In this document: one piece after another, positions 1 to 6,651 of the stretch
Numbering within the stretch: the first letter of the stretch is position 1
How the letters are laid out: every line of letters starts with the position of its first letter
Virus record (IMG/VR): IMGVR_UViG_3300035661_000169
Coordinates: 1 to 37,533 of that record
Direction: 5' to 3' (one strand)
Source: a virus
DNA: 37,533 bases
The notes under the pieces: generated by a model
Seen by the model: only the letters and a program-made list of their open reading frames with translations
Databases searched by the model: none
Told to the model about the DNA's origin: nothing
Translations under genes and position numbers: made by a program

Positions 1-49
1 GCTTCCGCCTGACGTTGCCGCAGCCCTCGCCAAGCACGGAGCCAAGTAA
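1..49 (+). CDS. 3' end of ejection-type protein gene (copy of the end of 36065-37462)
   Basis: The first 49 bases encode the last 15 codons and TAA stop of the ejection-type protein whose full gene is at 36065-37462. They are present twice only because the circular genome was written out with a 120-base overlap. The stop TAA overlaps the ATG of the next gene (TAATG), so the two are translationally coupled. Confidence 0.9.
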   Translation, partial: LPPDVAAALAKHGAK

Positions 50-1905
50 TGCCGACCCGCGCCGAGGTCTATCAAGCCATCTTGAACGCCGACAAAGCAG
101 GGGACAGCGATTCCGTACGCGCTCTTGGGGCATACCTCAAGACCATGCCTGCAGCTGCGCCTGCGTCGGACGCCATTGACCAAGGCGCGCGGAACTTTGC
201 GCAGGACATGCCAGGCCAGATGAAGTTTTTGGCCGGCGCTGGCAAAGCGATGACCGATATCGGGCGCGGCGTCGGCCAACGCTTTGGCATGGTGGATCAG
301 GCGTCCATTGACGAAGCCAAGCGCATGGATGCGCCGCTGATGCGTACTGGCGCAGGCGTGGCTGGCAACATCACCGGGAACGTTGCGGCCATGCTGCCCG
401 CGGCGCTGATCCCCGGTGTCGGCTCAATTGCTGGCGGTGCGGCGCTTGGTGCTGGCATCGGCGCATTGCAGCCGACCGCATCGGACGACAGCGGTACGGT
501 GTTTGGCGCGGACGTCGGCCCCGTGGCAAGAAACGCCCTGATCGGCGGCGCATTGGGAAGTGGTGCCGTAGTGGTGGGCAGAGCACTTGGATCCGGCTAT
601 CGTGCCGCCAAGGCCGCTGCGGAGCCGTTCACGCAGGCAGGACAGGATGCTATCCTCGGCCGGGCGCTGGTAAAGGCGGCAGGCAAGGATGCGCCTGCCG
701 TCTCCGCTCGACTCCAAGACGCAACCGCGCCCGCCGTTGGCCCATTCCCCGAAGGCCAGGTCAAGGGCGTCATGGGCGAATTGGTGCCCGGCTCGGTACC
801 GACCGTTGGGCAGGCTGCGCAAAACCCAGGTGTTGCGGCTCTGGAGCGCGCTGCGACCGCGACAAACCCAGTAGTCACGAACGACGTGACGGCAGCGTTC
901 AAAGCGCAGAATGCCGCACGGCAGGGCGCTCTTGAAGACATGGCCGGCACAGGCTGGAAACGGGACTTCTTTGCGGCTGACCGTGAATCGGTGGCAAACC
1001 AGTTGTACGGCGAGGCTCGGCGCTTGGGCGTTGATCCTGCCAAGTTGACCCCCGAGGCTCTACAGAACATCGCCAGCTTTTCCAAGCGCGTGCCCGATGA
1101 AGTGCTAGGCCGCGCTCGGCAGCTCGCGCAGATCAGCGGCGAGCCCATGACAGATGCCACCTCAGTGCAGGGAATGCACTGGGTGAAGATGGCGATTGAC
1201 GACCTCATTGGGTCAGCTGACCGGGCTGGAAACACCACGCTCAAACGTGCCTATACAGGACTACAGAAAGACTTGCTAACTGGGCTGGACAACCTGAGCC
1301 CGAGCTACAAGAACGCGCGGCAGACCTTCGCTGAAATGTCCAAGCCCATCAATGAAATGGACACGGTTGCGGCCATCGCTAAGAAGTCAACTAACCCGTT
1401 GACGGGCGACCTCTACCCGCAGAAGTTTGCCCGCGCGTTGAGCGACGACACGGCCGCGGCGGCAACAGGATTTCCAGGCGCGAACCTTGAGAACACGGTT
1501 AGCAACCAAAGCGGCAACCGACTGCAGGCGATCCTTGAGGACTTGCGCCGCTCCAACGCTGCGCAAAACGTTGGTCGCGGGCCTGGATCCGACACGGTGC
1601 AGAAGCTGGCTTACACGAACATGCTTGATCAGGCCGGCGTTCCGACCATGCTGCGGGCGTTCAAACCGGCTGAACTGCTAGGCAACATCGCGGCCCGTGG
1701 TGGCGATGCGGCCTATGCAAAGGCAAATCAGGAACTGAGCAACCGCCTAGCTCAACTGATGCTGAACCCAAGCGAAGCGGCAACCTTGATGCAAGGAGCT
1801 ATCCCGCAAGGTGGGCCGACTCATGCGAACGCGCTGCTCAACCTACTTGCGCAAGCGCGGCGGAATGTTTCCCCGTCGCTTGGTAATGCGCAACGGCGGC
1901 CGTGA
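49..1905 (+). CDS. DNA ejection / internal virion protein (P22 gp16/gp20-like role)
   Basis: 618-residue protein, third in a run of three large Ala/Gly/Gln-rich proteins after the gp10-like gene, the position of the ejection proteins in P22-like phages. Residues about 105-180 are a long run of Gly/Ala and small hydrophobic residues (LPAALIPGVGSIAGGAALGA and following) that could insert into membrane; the rest is predicted mostly helical, without Cys. The start is the ATG that overlaps the preceding stop as TAATG. I recognise the class by composition, hydrophobic stretch and gene order, not by a catalytic motif. Inferred role: packaged in the head and ejected with the DNA to help it cross the cell envelope. 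No peptidoglycan-hydrolase motif was recognised. Confidence 0.7.
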   Translation: MPTRAEVYQAILNADKAGDSDSVRALGAYLKTMPAAAPASDAIDQGARNFAQDMPGQMKFLAGAGKAMTDIGRGVGQRFGMVDQASIDEAKRMDAPLMRTGAGVAGNITGNVAAMLPAALIPGVGSIAGGAALGAGIGALQPTASDDSGTVFGADVGPVARNALIGGALGSGAVVVGRALGSGYRAAKAAAEPFTQAGQDAILGRALVKAAGKDAPAVSARLQDATAPAVGPFPEGQVKGVMGELVPGSVPTVGQAAQNPGVAALERAATATNPVVTNDVTAAFKAQNAARQGALEDMAGTGWKRDFFAADRESVANQLYGEARRLGVDPAKLTPEALQNIASFSKRVPDEVLGRARQLAQISGEPMTDATSVQGMHWVKMAIDDLIGSADRAGNTTLKRAYTGLQKDLLTGLDNLSPSYKNARQTFAEMSKPINEMDTVAAIAKKSTNPLTGDLYPQKFARALSDDTAAAATGFPGANLENTVSNQSGNRLQAILEDLRRSNAAQNVGRGPGSDTVQKLAYTNMLDQAGVPTMLRAFKPAELLGNIAARGGDAAYAKANQELSNRLAQLMLNPSEAATLMQGAIPQGGPTHANALLNLLAQARRNVSPSLGNAQRRP

Positions 1906-2031
1906 GTAAAGCAATGAACGGATCGCGCTTGACGGTATCAAGCCGCGCAGTCGCTTCGACAACCACCAAGCGAACAGAAACACCGCAAGCGTTGCAAACG
2001 GTCGCAAGAACACGGCTGTAGCCCACTCCAT
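1843..2031 (-). CDS. small single-span membrane protein, convergent to ejection gene
   Basis: 62-residue ORF starting MEWATAVFLRPFATLAVFLF, with one strong membrane segment (about residues 4-21) followed by a very basic tail. AGGA lies 7 bases before the ATG on the minus strand; a GTG two codons upstream is an alternative start. Its 3' third is antisense to the end of the ejection gene. The composition resembles the small membrane proteins often found beside phage tail or lysis genes, but it stands alone on the minus strand in a late + operon, so it may be chance coding. Confidence 0.4.
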   Translation of the reverse strand: MEWATAVFLRPFATLAVFLFAWWLSKRLRGLIPSSAIRSLLYSRPPLRITKRRGNIPPRLRK

Positions 2032-2047
2032 CCGCACATCCTACACC

Positions 2048-2070
2048 AGGTTCCTTCGGGCGCCTTTTTC
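2048..2070 (+). terminator. probable rho-independent terminator before tailspike gene
   Basis: A 7-bp imperfect stem (AGGTTCC / GGCGCCT, one mismatch) closes a TTCG tetraloop and is followed by five T. It lies between the ejection gene and the tailspike gene on the + strand and could reduce read-through into the tailspike. Confidence 0.55.
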
Positions 2071-2084
2071 GTTTTGGACACCCT

Positions 2085-3884
2085 ATGGCATACCTCTTCA
2101 CCGCTGGCCGCTTCCAAGGCTTCGACAACACCGGGGCAGCGCTGGCCGGCGGGTTGGTCTACACCTATGCAGCAGGGACAACGACTCCGCTTGCCACGTA
2201 CACCAACCAAGGCGGCGGGACTCCGAACGCTAACCCGGTTGTGCTTGACTCCGCTGGCCGGGCCTCGATCTGGCTTAGCAGCTCTGCATACCGGATCATC
2301 GTCAAGACTTCGACCGGCACCACGCTGACCGACGATGACAACATTTCCGCCGCTGCATCGCTTGCAGACCTTGTCGACTCGTCCAGCAGCGCTAAGGGAA
2401 CCGGCCTGATCGGCTGGATTCGCAATGCCGCCAGCGCTGTCGCAAAGACGCTGTATCAGTGGCTGGACTATCAGGATGTCAACGTCTTTGACTTCCTGAC
2501 GGCGGCGCAGATTTCCGACGTTCAATCGAACACCGGAAGCCTTGACGTTACTTCAGGCATGCAGGCGTCGCACAACACCGGAAAAGTTGTTCGCTACCCG
2601 GCCGGCACGTACAAGTTCAGCACGATCACGATTGCGGCTGGGGGTATTCGCGGGGATGGACCCGGCTACACCAAGCTGCTCAGCACCGACACCACGACCG
2701 CGAATGTCATCACGTTTACCGGATCGTTCGTCAACTACGGGCCTGGCAACAACACGAACAACGGGTATTTCAAGGACTTTCTTGTCTCTGTAGCCCAGTC
2801 GCAGAAATCTGCCGGCGCAGGTATCGCCCTTGTCCCTGCCGGTGGCAGCTATACCAATTCGCCTTACTTCGAGAACGTTGCTACTAACTATTTGCCCATC
2901 GGCATTGATAGCACGGCGTCCGAATTCCTGAAGGTTTTAGGCTGCGAGATTCGCGGTTACACGATTGCCGGCGTCAAGATCAACAACACGTACAACTCGG
3001 ACCAAGGCGACGCATTCATTGAGTCAACGGCGTTCGTCACCAACGTTGCCAACACTGGAGCGGGCGTGCTCCAGTTGGCGTCTGGCGGCGTCAAGTTGGT
3101 CGGCAACAAGTTTTTGGGTGGCGCGTACAGCTATCAGATGACCTACACGGGGTCGGGTAGCACCAGCGTGCTTGTCATCAGCGGCAACTCAATGGAGTTG
3201 GCCGGCTTGGCGTGCATCTCGCTGACTCGCTCCAGCGGCGCGTCGATCTTCACGAACATCACGATCACCGGGAACATGGTCGGGCAGACGCCGATCTTCG
3301 TGTCCAGCGATTCGAGCGGCTTTGCCTCCGAGATGACCGTCTCCGGGAACGTCGTGAGCCTCACCACGACCGCCTACGCGACAAACCTTGCCGGCATCAC
3401 GCTGACCAACTTTTCCCGCGTGATGGCCGGAAACAATCTGCTGCGCCTGACTGGCGGCGGAACGAACACCGGCATCAGCTTGGTTACCTGCACCGACAAC
3501 ATCAAGATCGGGCACAACGTCTACATCGGGTGCACGGCCGGAAAGGCGATTGACACGACGGGTAGCGTCTTCACGGTGGCAAAGGAAACGGTCGGGGCCG
3601 ACATCATTCTTGGCACGACGGTCGGCACCTCGACGGCGGGTTATTCGGCAGTTGGCGGCTCGTTCTTGTCCGCGCTGCAAACCGTGACGTGGGCGAACCT
3701 GGGCCTTCAGAACCCGCTGCTTACCCCATCGGTTGCTGATGTGCAGCTCACCTCCTCGTCAGGCAACGGCACGATCTCCGGCGTGGTCATCAGCGCCACA
3801 ACGACCGGTATGACGTTCTACGCCATCACCGCGACAACCGGCCTTGCTGCGCACCTCGCGGTGGCTGTCAGCGGCGTCTTCTAG
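2085..3884 (+). CDS. tailspike with beta-helix (pectate-lyase-like) body
   Basis: 599 residues. The N-terminus (about 1-90, MAYLFTAGRFQGFDNTGAAL and following) is the compact virion-attachment domain common to short-tailed phage spikes, containing the Ala/Gly/Thr-rich pattern ending DDDNI. From about 130 to 500 the sequence is full of short beta-strand turns with periodic Asn, Thr, Ser and Gly (NGYF, GNSM, GNMV, GNVV, GNNL), typical of a right-handed parallel beta-helix. The last about 80 residues are Ser/Thr/Val-rich and probably trimerise. Role by family: receptor binding and possible depolymerisation of host surface polysaccharide. Catalytic residues cannot be assigned by eye. The promoter-proximal lysis genes follow 9 bases downstream. 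Confidence 0.8.
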   Translation: MAYLFTAGRFQGFDNTGAALAGGLVYTYAAGTTTPLATYTNQGGGTPNANPVVLDSAGRASIWLSSSAYRIIVKTSTGTTLTDDDNISAAASLADLVDSSSSAKGTGLIGWIRNAASAVAKTLYQWLDYQDVNVFDFLTAAQISDVQSNTGSLDVTSGMQASHNTGKVVRYPAGTYKFSTITIAAGGIRGDGPGYTKLLSTDTTTANVITFTGSFVNYGPGNNTNNGYFKDFLVSVAQSQKSAGAGIALVPAGGSYTNSPYFENVATNYLPIGIDSTASEFLKVLGCEIRGYTIAGVKINNTYNSDQGDAFIESTAFVTNVANTGAGVLQLASGGVKLVGNKFLGGAYSYQMTYTGSGSTSVLVISGNSMELAGLACISLTRSSGASIFTNITITGNMVGQTPIFVSSDSSGFASEMTVSGNVVSLTTTAYATNLAGITLTNFSRVMAGNNLLRLTGGGTNTGISLVTCTDNIKIGHNVYIGCTAGKAIDTTGSVFTVAKETVGADIILGTTVGTSTAGYSAVGGSFLSALQTVTWANLGLQNPLLTPSVADVQLTSSSGNGTISGVVISATTTGMTFYAITATTGLAAHLAVAVSGVF

Positions 3885-3893
3885 GAGCATCTC

Positions 3894-3989
3894 ATGTGGG
3901 CATGGATCAAGGCAAAAATCGCGGCGCTGTGGGACCAGATCAAGCGCATCGTGCGGCCCAATGCGGGCGGCGGTCCCGGGGAGGAATGA
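3894..3989 (+). CDS. 31-residue amphipathic small protein
   Basis: Starts MWAWIKAKIAALWDQIKRIV, a Trp- and Lys/Arg-rich amphipathic helix, then an Asn/Gly/Pro tail ending GEE. AGGAG lies 8 bases before the ATG and the stop overlaps the next start (ATGA), so it looks like a genuine member of the lysis operon. Function unknown; such a helix could associate with membrane. Confidence 0.6.
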   Translation: MWAWIKAKIAALWDQIKRIVRPNAGGGPGEE

Positions 3990-4357
3990 TGCCCGATTGG
4001 ATGCTGCTTGCGGCTGCTGCGCTGTCGGCTCTATTGCCGCCCGCGCTGGCACATGCTTTGGGCGGCACCGAATCTGCGTGGGCCTATGTGTGCTACGGGC
4101 TTGAGTCCGCCCTACTGTGGGCGTGCATCGGCCAGACATCCGCCACCGTGACGGCAAGGATAATTGCTGCATGGGGCTTCATGGAGGCGGCAGAACGGGC
4201 TGCGGGCCGCCTCTACTTCCCGATGGATCACCCGGTCAAGCTGGAGCCCGGTCAGGGGCTTGCAGATGCCGCCTTCGGATTCCCGATGAGCTGGGTCAGC
4301 GTGTTCGCTGCGCTGTTCGTGGCCGTCGTCTATCGAGAGGTGAAGAGTGAGTCATGA
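3989..4357 (+). CDS. multi-span membrane protein, holin candidate
   Basis: 122 residues starting MPDWMLLAAAALSALLPPAL. Hydrophobic segments at about residues 4-22, 28-46 and 98-114 give two or three membrane spans; the C-terminus is charged (YREVKSES). GAGG precedes the chosen ATG by 4 bases; another ATG three bases earlier is too close to it. It sits just after the tailspike, where P22-like phages carry lysis functions, so a holin or antiholin role is likely but not shown. Confidence 0.6.
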   Translation: MPDWMLLAAAALSALLPPALAHALGGTESAWAYVCYGLESALLWACIGQTSATVTARIIAAWGFMEAAERAAGRLYFPMDHPVKLEPGQGLADAAFGFPMSWVSVFAALFVAVVYREVKSES

Positions 4358-4553
4358 TTCAACTGTGCCGGATGCCGACCTGGCAACAATGGTGCTCAAA
4401 GCTGTTTCCGCATGGGGCGCTGTCGTGCTGGCGCATCTAGGTATCGGCCATTGGTCCGACCTTGCCGCCATGCTGGCAAGCCTCTACACCTTCATCCTGC
4501 TGTGCGAGTGGGCGGTGAAGCGCTGGCGCGGGTCTGCCAAAGAGAGGGCGTGA
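4347..4553 (+). CDS. small holin-like membrane protein
   Basis: 68 residues from a GTG start with GAGGTGA upstream. One or two hydrophobic stretches (about 12-30 and 37-54, ASLYTFILLCEWAVKRW), then a short basic tail (KRWRGSAKERA). This resembles the small phage membrane proteins usually labelled holin. It overlaps the preceding gene by 11 bases, and its stop overlaps the next ATG (ATGA). Confidence 0.6.
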   Translation: MSHDSTVPDADLATMVLKAVSAWGAVVLAHLGIGHWSDLAAMLASLYTFILLCEWAVKRWRGSAKERA

Positions 4554-4751
4554 TGGCGCTAGACCCCATCTCCGCCGGCATCGAGTTGGCAACCGCTGCC
4601 GTCTCTGCCACCACTTGCCGCCGTGCTTGCGCAGATCCATCGGGATGACATCGCGGTCGTCGGTGATGGGTTCGCGGTCAGGGATGCCGATGGACCGCTC
4701 ATGGTCTGCGCGGTCTTCGGCCCAGCGTGTGGGACGGGTTGGGATTCGCAT
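4437..4751 (-). pseudogene. early-operon gene truncated at its 3' end by the junction with the lysis genes
   Basis: The first about 45 residues (from MRIPTRPTRWAEDRADHERS) look like a real charged phage protein. Beyond roughly position 4605 the frame runs antisense through the lysis genes and gives Arg/Pro/His-rich shadow sequence. This suggests the true 3' half has been lost and the ORF now ends by chance. It lies just downstream of the cassette array on the same strand. The start has no clear ribosome-binding site; a TTG at 4769 is the alternative. Function unknown. Confidence 0.45.
4553..4648 (+). pseudogene. truncated lysis-block gene (starts MALDPISAGIELATAAV)
   Basis: 31-residue remnant. 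The first about 17 residues have the start MALDPISAGIEL..., which I know from small phage proteins encoded between holin and endolysin. After about position 4605 the sequence becomes Cys/Arg-rich and stops quickly. The break falls where the convergent minus-strand gene also loses its natural sequence, so a single deletion probably joined the two. No endolysin or spanin follows. Confidence 0.5.
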
Positions 4752-4775
4752 GGCTGCAAAGTTGCGCAACGATGT

Positions 4776-5036
4776 CTAAAACACGTTGGGCGGCTCGCGG
4801 CGTTCCACCAGTCGGCCGCCCTTCGTGACGCTGTGGATCCACGCCAGCACCTTCACCGGGCACACTGCGTAGTTGTGCGCGCCGTTGGTGCCCACGCTCA
4901 GCAGTTCGCCACGCGGGAAGCCCGGCACGCGCTTGGGGCCGTTCTTTGACACGGTGATGGTGTCGCGCCCATCCAGCACGGCGCAGGCGCAGTCGAACGC
5001 CAGCCCGGCCAGTTGTTCCTTCTGTTCGTCGGTCAT
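4776..5036 (-). CDS. cassette 1 ORF: small conserved-looking phage protein
   Basis: 86 residues, MTDEQKEQLAGLAFDCACAV and following, then PRGELLSVGTNGAHNYAVC and KVLAWIHSVTKGG. AAAGGT lies 6-7 bases before the ATG. It has no signal peptide or membrane span; it looks like a small soluble alpha/beta protein of a type I associate with phage accessory genes. The last residues (EPPNVF) and TAG stop are encoded across the left array junction, so the C-terminus depends on the recipient DNA. Function unknown. Confidence 0.7.
   Translation of the reverse strand: MTDEQKEQLAGLAFDCACAVLDGRDTITVSKNGPKRVPGFPRGELLSVGTNGAHNYAVCPVKVLAWIHSVTKGGRLVERREPPNVF
4785..4791 (+). other. left junction of the cassette array: GTTGGGC core without an attC hairpin
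   Basis: The core GTTGGGC matches the GTTRRRY recombination core, but the sequence on its left has no complementary arm and no partner RYYYAAC site. This is the appearance of an attI-like or secondary (non-attC) target into which the first cassette was inserted, the cut being between G4785 and T4786. The last cassette ORF (4776-5036) ends in this recipient flank. Confidence 0.6.
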
Positions 5037-5068
5037 CACACTACCTTTCGTAGCTTCGTTCACCAGCC

Positions 5069-5128
5069 GCCCAACACGCCGCTCAACCCGGACCCGCTGA
5101 CGCGGGCCGGTTATCGGCAACGTTATGC
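5069..5128 (+). repeat. attC site 1 (60 bp)
   Basis: Left end GCCCAAC (5069-5075), right core GTTATGC (5122-5128). The arms pair as left CCGCTCAACCCGGACCCGC against the complement of the right arm, with an unpaired C after CT, an extra C, and an unpaired A before CCCGC; the loop is TGA. The minus-strand methyltransferase gene ends inside it. Confidence 0.8.
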
Positions 5129-5661
5129 CCCAGCAATTCAAGCTGCTCGGGCGCCTCTCGGTTCTTCCAACGCTGCCACGCATCGCCCACAGCGCCAGAG
5201 CCGGGGAACACGTCGCAGAACTCATCTTCGGGCCGCAGGTTCAGCCCCTCGAAAATCCAGAACGAGAACGCATCGGGCTTCGCTCCGGGGAATCCCTTGC
5301 GCATCGCAATTGGTGCGCTCACATGGTCGCGCCATGTCGGCTGCTCCACCAAGCGCGGGCGGGCCGCTGAAAATCGGAAGATCACCGGCTCCCACGTCCA
5401 GGCCCGCGTCACGTTCTTCTTGAAGGCCGCGAACGGCTTTACCCATGTGGCTGTCCGCACGTCAGCAGGGCACATGGGCAAAATCACGCGCAGGCTTGGC
5501 TCATGCAGGCTCAGTGCCCAGCAGTCGAACTCATCGCACAGGCGCTCCACCAGCCGGCGGTGCGCTTCCGGGTCGTCGTACTCCGCAGCTGCCTCGTGTC
5601 GCGTGCCGTAGTGCTTCACGCCGCAGCCCAGGTAGGGCGGGTCAGCGTAGGCGGCGCGCAC
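5083..5661 (-). CDS. cassette 2 ORF: DNA methyltransferase, beta-class (DPPY then FxGSG order)
   Basis: 192 residues from a GTG start. ADPPYLG at residues 7-13 is the catalytic (D/N)PP(Y/W) motif IV of amino-methyltransferases. Near the C-terminus DVFPGSGAVGDAW matches the AdoMet-binding motif I (xxFxGSG). Motif IV before motif I is the beta-class order, as in N4-cytosine and N6-adenine methyltransferases; inferred role is protection from, or mimicry of, host restriction. Only six residues precede DPPY, so the N-terminus is minimal. It starts directly after the stop of the preceding ORF (TGACTGTG), with no attC between them, so the two share one cassette. The C-terminal about 15 residues are encoded by attC site 1. 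Confidence 0.8.
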   Translation of the reverse strand: MRAAYADPPYLGCGVKHYGTRHEAAAEYDDPEAHRRLVERLCDEFDCWALSLHEPSLRVILPMCPADVRTATWVKPFAAFKKNVTRAWTWEPVIFRFSAARPRLVEQPTWRDHVSAPIAMRKGFPGAKPDAFSFWIFEGLNLRPEDEFCDVFPGSGAVGDAWQRWKNREAPEQLELLGHNVADNRPASAGPG

Positions 5662-5663
5662 AG

Positions 5664-5903
5664 TCAGCGGGCGCCCTCGTTTCCGTTTGCGCTACCAAGC
5701 AATGCCAGCAACTTTTCAATCTCGTTTGCGGCTTCCATGTGCAGTTCGCTGTCGCCTTCTGTCAGGTTCCAGCCGTACTTGCTTTCGCCGCCGTGGCACA
5801 CCAGGGTGCGGCGGCGCAGCCGCTCAACTATCGTCGGCTGGGGCATAACTCCTCGCTCGAAAGGAGCGCCAACAGCAGTCGCGGTTTCTTCGTACATAGT
5901 CAC
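5664..5903 (-). CDS. cassette 2 ORF: small protein whose start lies in the attC loop
   Basis: 79 residues. The chosen GTG start (next Met two codons on; leader reads MTMYEETATAVGAPFERGVM) lies in the loop of attC site 9, with GAAAGGG upstream in the attC arm. Residues about 14-21 (PFERGVM) are encoded by the attC left arm and end. The body (PTIVERLRRRTLVCHGGES...) ends in a helix NEIEKLLALLG. Similar leaders begin the methyltransferase at 9047-9922 and the ORF at 8742-9050. Function unknown. Confidence 0.65.
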   Translation of the reverse strand: MTMYEETATAVGAPFERGVMPQPTIVERLRRRTLVCHGGESKYGWNLTEGDSELHMEAANEIEKLLALLGSANGNEGAR

Positions 5904-5930
5904 GGCGCCCTTTCAGCTCGAACGTTAGAG
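5843..5930 (+). repeat. attC site 2 of array (88 bp, loop carries a start codon)
   Basis: Left end GCATAAC (5843-5849), right core GTTAGAG (5924-5930). Arms: GCTCGAAAGGAGCGCC against the complement GCTGAAAGGGCGCC, leaving an unpaired C and an unpaired A separated by six paired bases. The 30-odd-base loop, read on the minus strand, contains GTG ACT ATG, the start of the 5664-5903 ORF. The stop TAA of the next cassette's ORF lies in the right core. Confidence 0.85.
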
Positions 5931-6161
5931 CGCACGAACATCCTCGCGCCCACGAATCTCGGTTTCCAGCAGGTTCTGCTGCGCGGTCAACGCATCACCC
6001 GGCGTGTGCGGCCAGCAGTAGCGGGAGCGCAGCGCGCGGCAGCATTTGTTCCGGCAGGCCGGCACAGCGCACTTCGGCCACTCGTTCATGGTCTTGCAGC
6101 CAAACAATGCGCAGTCTTCCGGCGTGCGGCAGGCTTGGTCAAGCTGTGTGCAGTTCGTCAT
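5925..6161 (-). CDS. cassette 3 ORF: small Cys-rich protein
   Basis: 78 residues with eight Cys: MTNCTQLDQACRTPEDCALF, then GCKTMNEWPKCAVPACRNKC, C and YCWPH. The spacing of paired Cys with a terminal C-W-P-H suggests metal binding, probably zinc. There is no signal peptide, so a cytoplasmic zinc protein is more likely than a disulfide one. No clear ribosome-binding site precedes the ATG. The TAA stop is within the GTTAGAG core of the attC to its left. Function unknown. Confidence 0.65.
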   Translation of the reverse strand: MTNCTQLDQACRTPEDCALFGCKTMNEWPKCAVPACRNKCCRALRSRYCWPHTPGDALTAQQNLLETEIRGREDVRAL

Positions 6162-6185
6162 GTATCACGCTACGGCGCCAGTGCG

Positions 6186-6284
6186 CTCTAACTAATCGCT
6201 CAACCGCAATACCCCGGCAGGTCTAAATCTGTCTGTTTGCCAGCGCCTTGCTGCCGGGGTATCCGGTTAGCTCCAACGTTGGGC
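6186..6284 (+). repeat. attC site 3 of array (99 bp)
   Basis: Left end CTCTAAC (6186-6192), right core GTTGGGC (6278-6284). Arms: GCTCAACCGCAATACCCCGG against the complement GCTAACCGGATACCCCGG, with an unpaired C and an unpaired A six bases further on; a long stem CCCCGGCAG / CTGCCGGGG closes a 30-base loop. Unlike its three relatives of similar length, the loop has no ATG/GTG start in the common frame. Confidence 0.85.
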
Positions 6285-6285
6285 T

Positions 6286-6573
6286 TCATTGCGCACCGCT
6301 GCCGGCGCGAATCTCCCGCGTCATGCGGCACTCATGGTCGGGCCCGCCCTCACAGGTTCCTTCCTGGCAGCCGCAGGTAGGTCGTACCGCCTCGACCGTG
6401 ATCCGCACGCCGGCCCAGCCAGCGCAGTCGCCACGGCTGACCGGGAAGAAGAAGCCTTGTGGCTTGCCTACAGTCATCTGTGCCAGAGGTGACTTCAGCA
6501 CCGACTCGGCCACCAGTTGCGCGGCGAATGGGTTGATGCCTACTGTGTGCAGGTCTTGCATGATGTTGCTCAT
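6286..6573 (-). CDS. cassette 4 ORF: small Cys-containing protein
   Basis: 95 residues, MSNIMQDLHTVGINPFAAQL and following, with a Cys/Gly-rich C-terminal part (CGCQEGTCEGGPDHEC). A weak GAAAGA precedes the ATG. The TGA stop is two bases from the attC core to its left. No family recognised; the C-x-C...C...C pattern could bind a metal. It lies directly downstream of the cassette carrying the C5 methyltransferase. Confidence 0.6.
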   Translation of the reverse strand: MSNIMQDLHTVGINPFAAQLVAESVLKSPLAQMTVGKPQGFFFPVSRGDCAGWAGVRITVEAVRPTCGCQEGTCEGGPDHECRMTREIRAGSGAQ

Positions 6574-6596
6574 AGGTTCTTTCGCTTCGGGCGTCA

Positions 6597-6651
6597 GCCA
6601 AACTGTTCAATCGAGCCGACCGGGCTCGGCGGCTCATCTCAGGTGTTATGG
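6597..6651 (+). repeat. attC site 4 of array (55 bp)
   Basis: Left end GCCAAAC (6597-6603), right core GTTATGG (6645-6651, one deviation from GTTRRRY). Arms: ATCGAGCCGACCG against the complement ATGAGCCGCCG, leaving exactly an unpaired C and an unpaired A with six paired bases between. The stop codon of the C5 methyltransferase lies inside it. Confidence 0.8.

Noticed and set aside
2085-3884. Diversity-generating retroelement acting on the tailspike or fibres, as in Bordetella phages
   Set aside because: No reverse transcriptase and no template/variable repeat pair was seen in the window.
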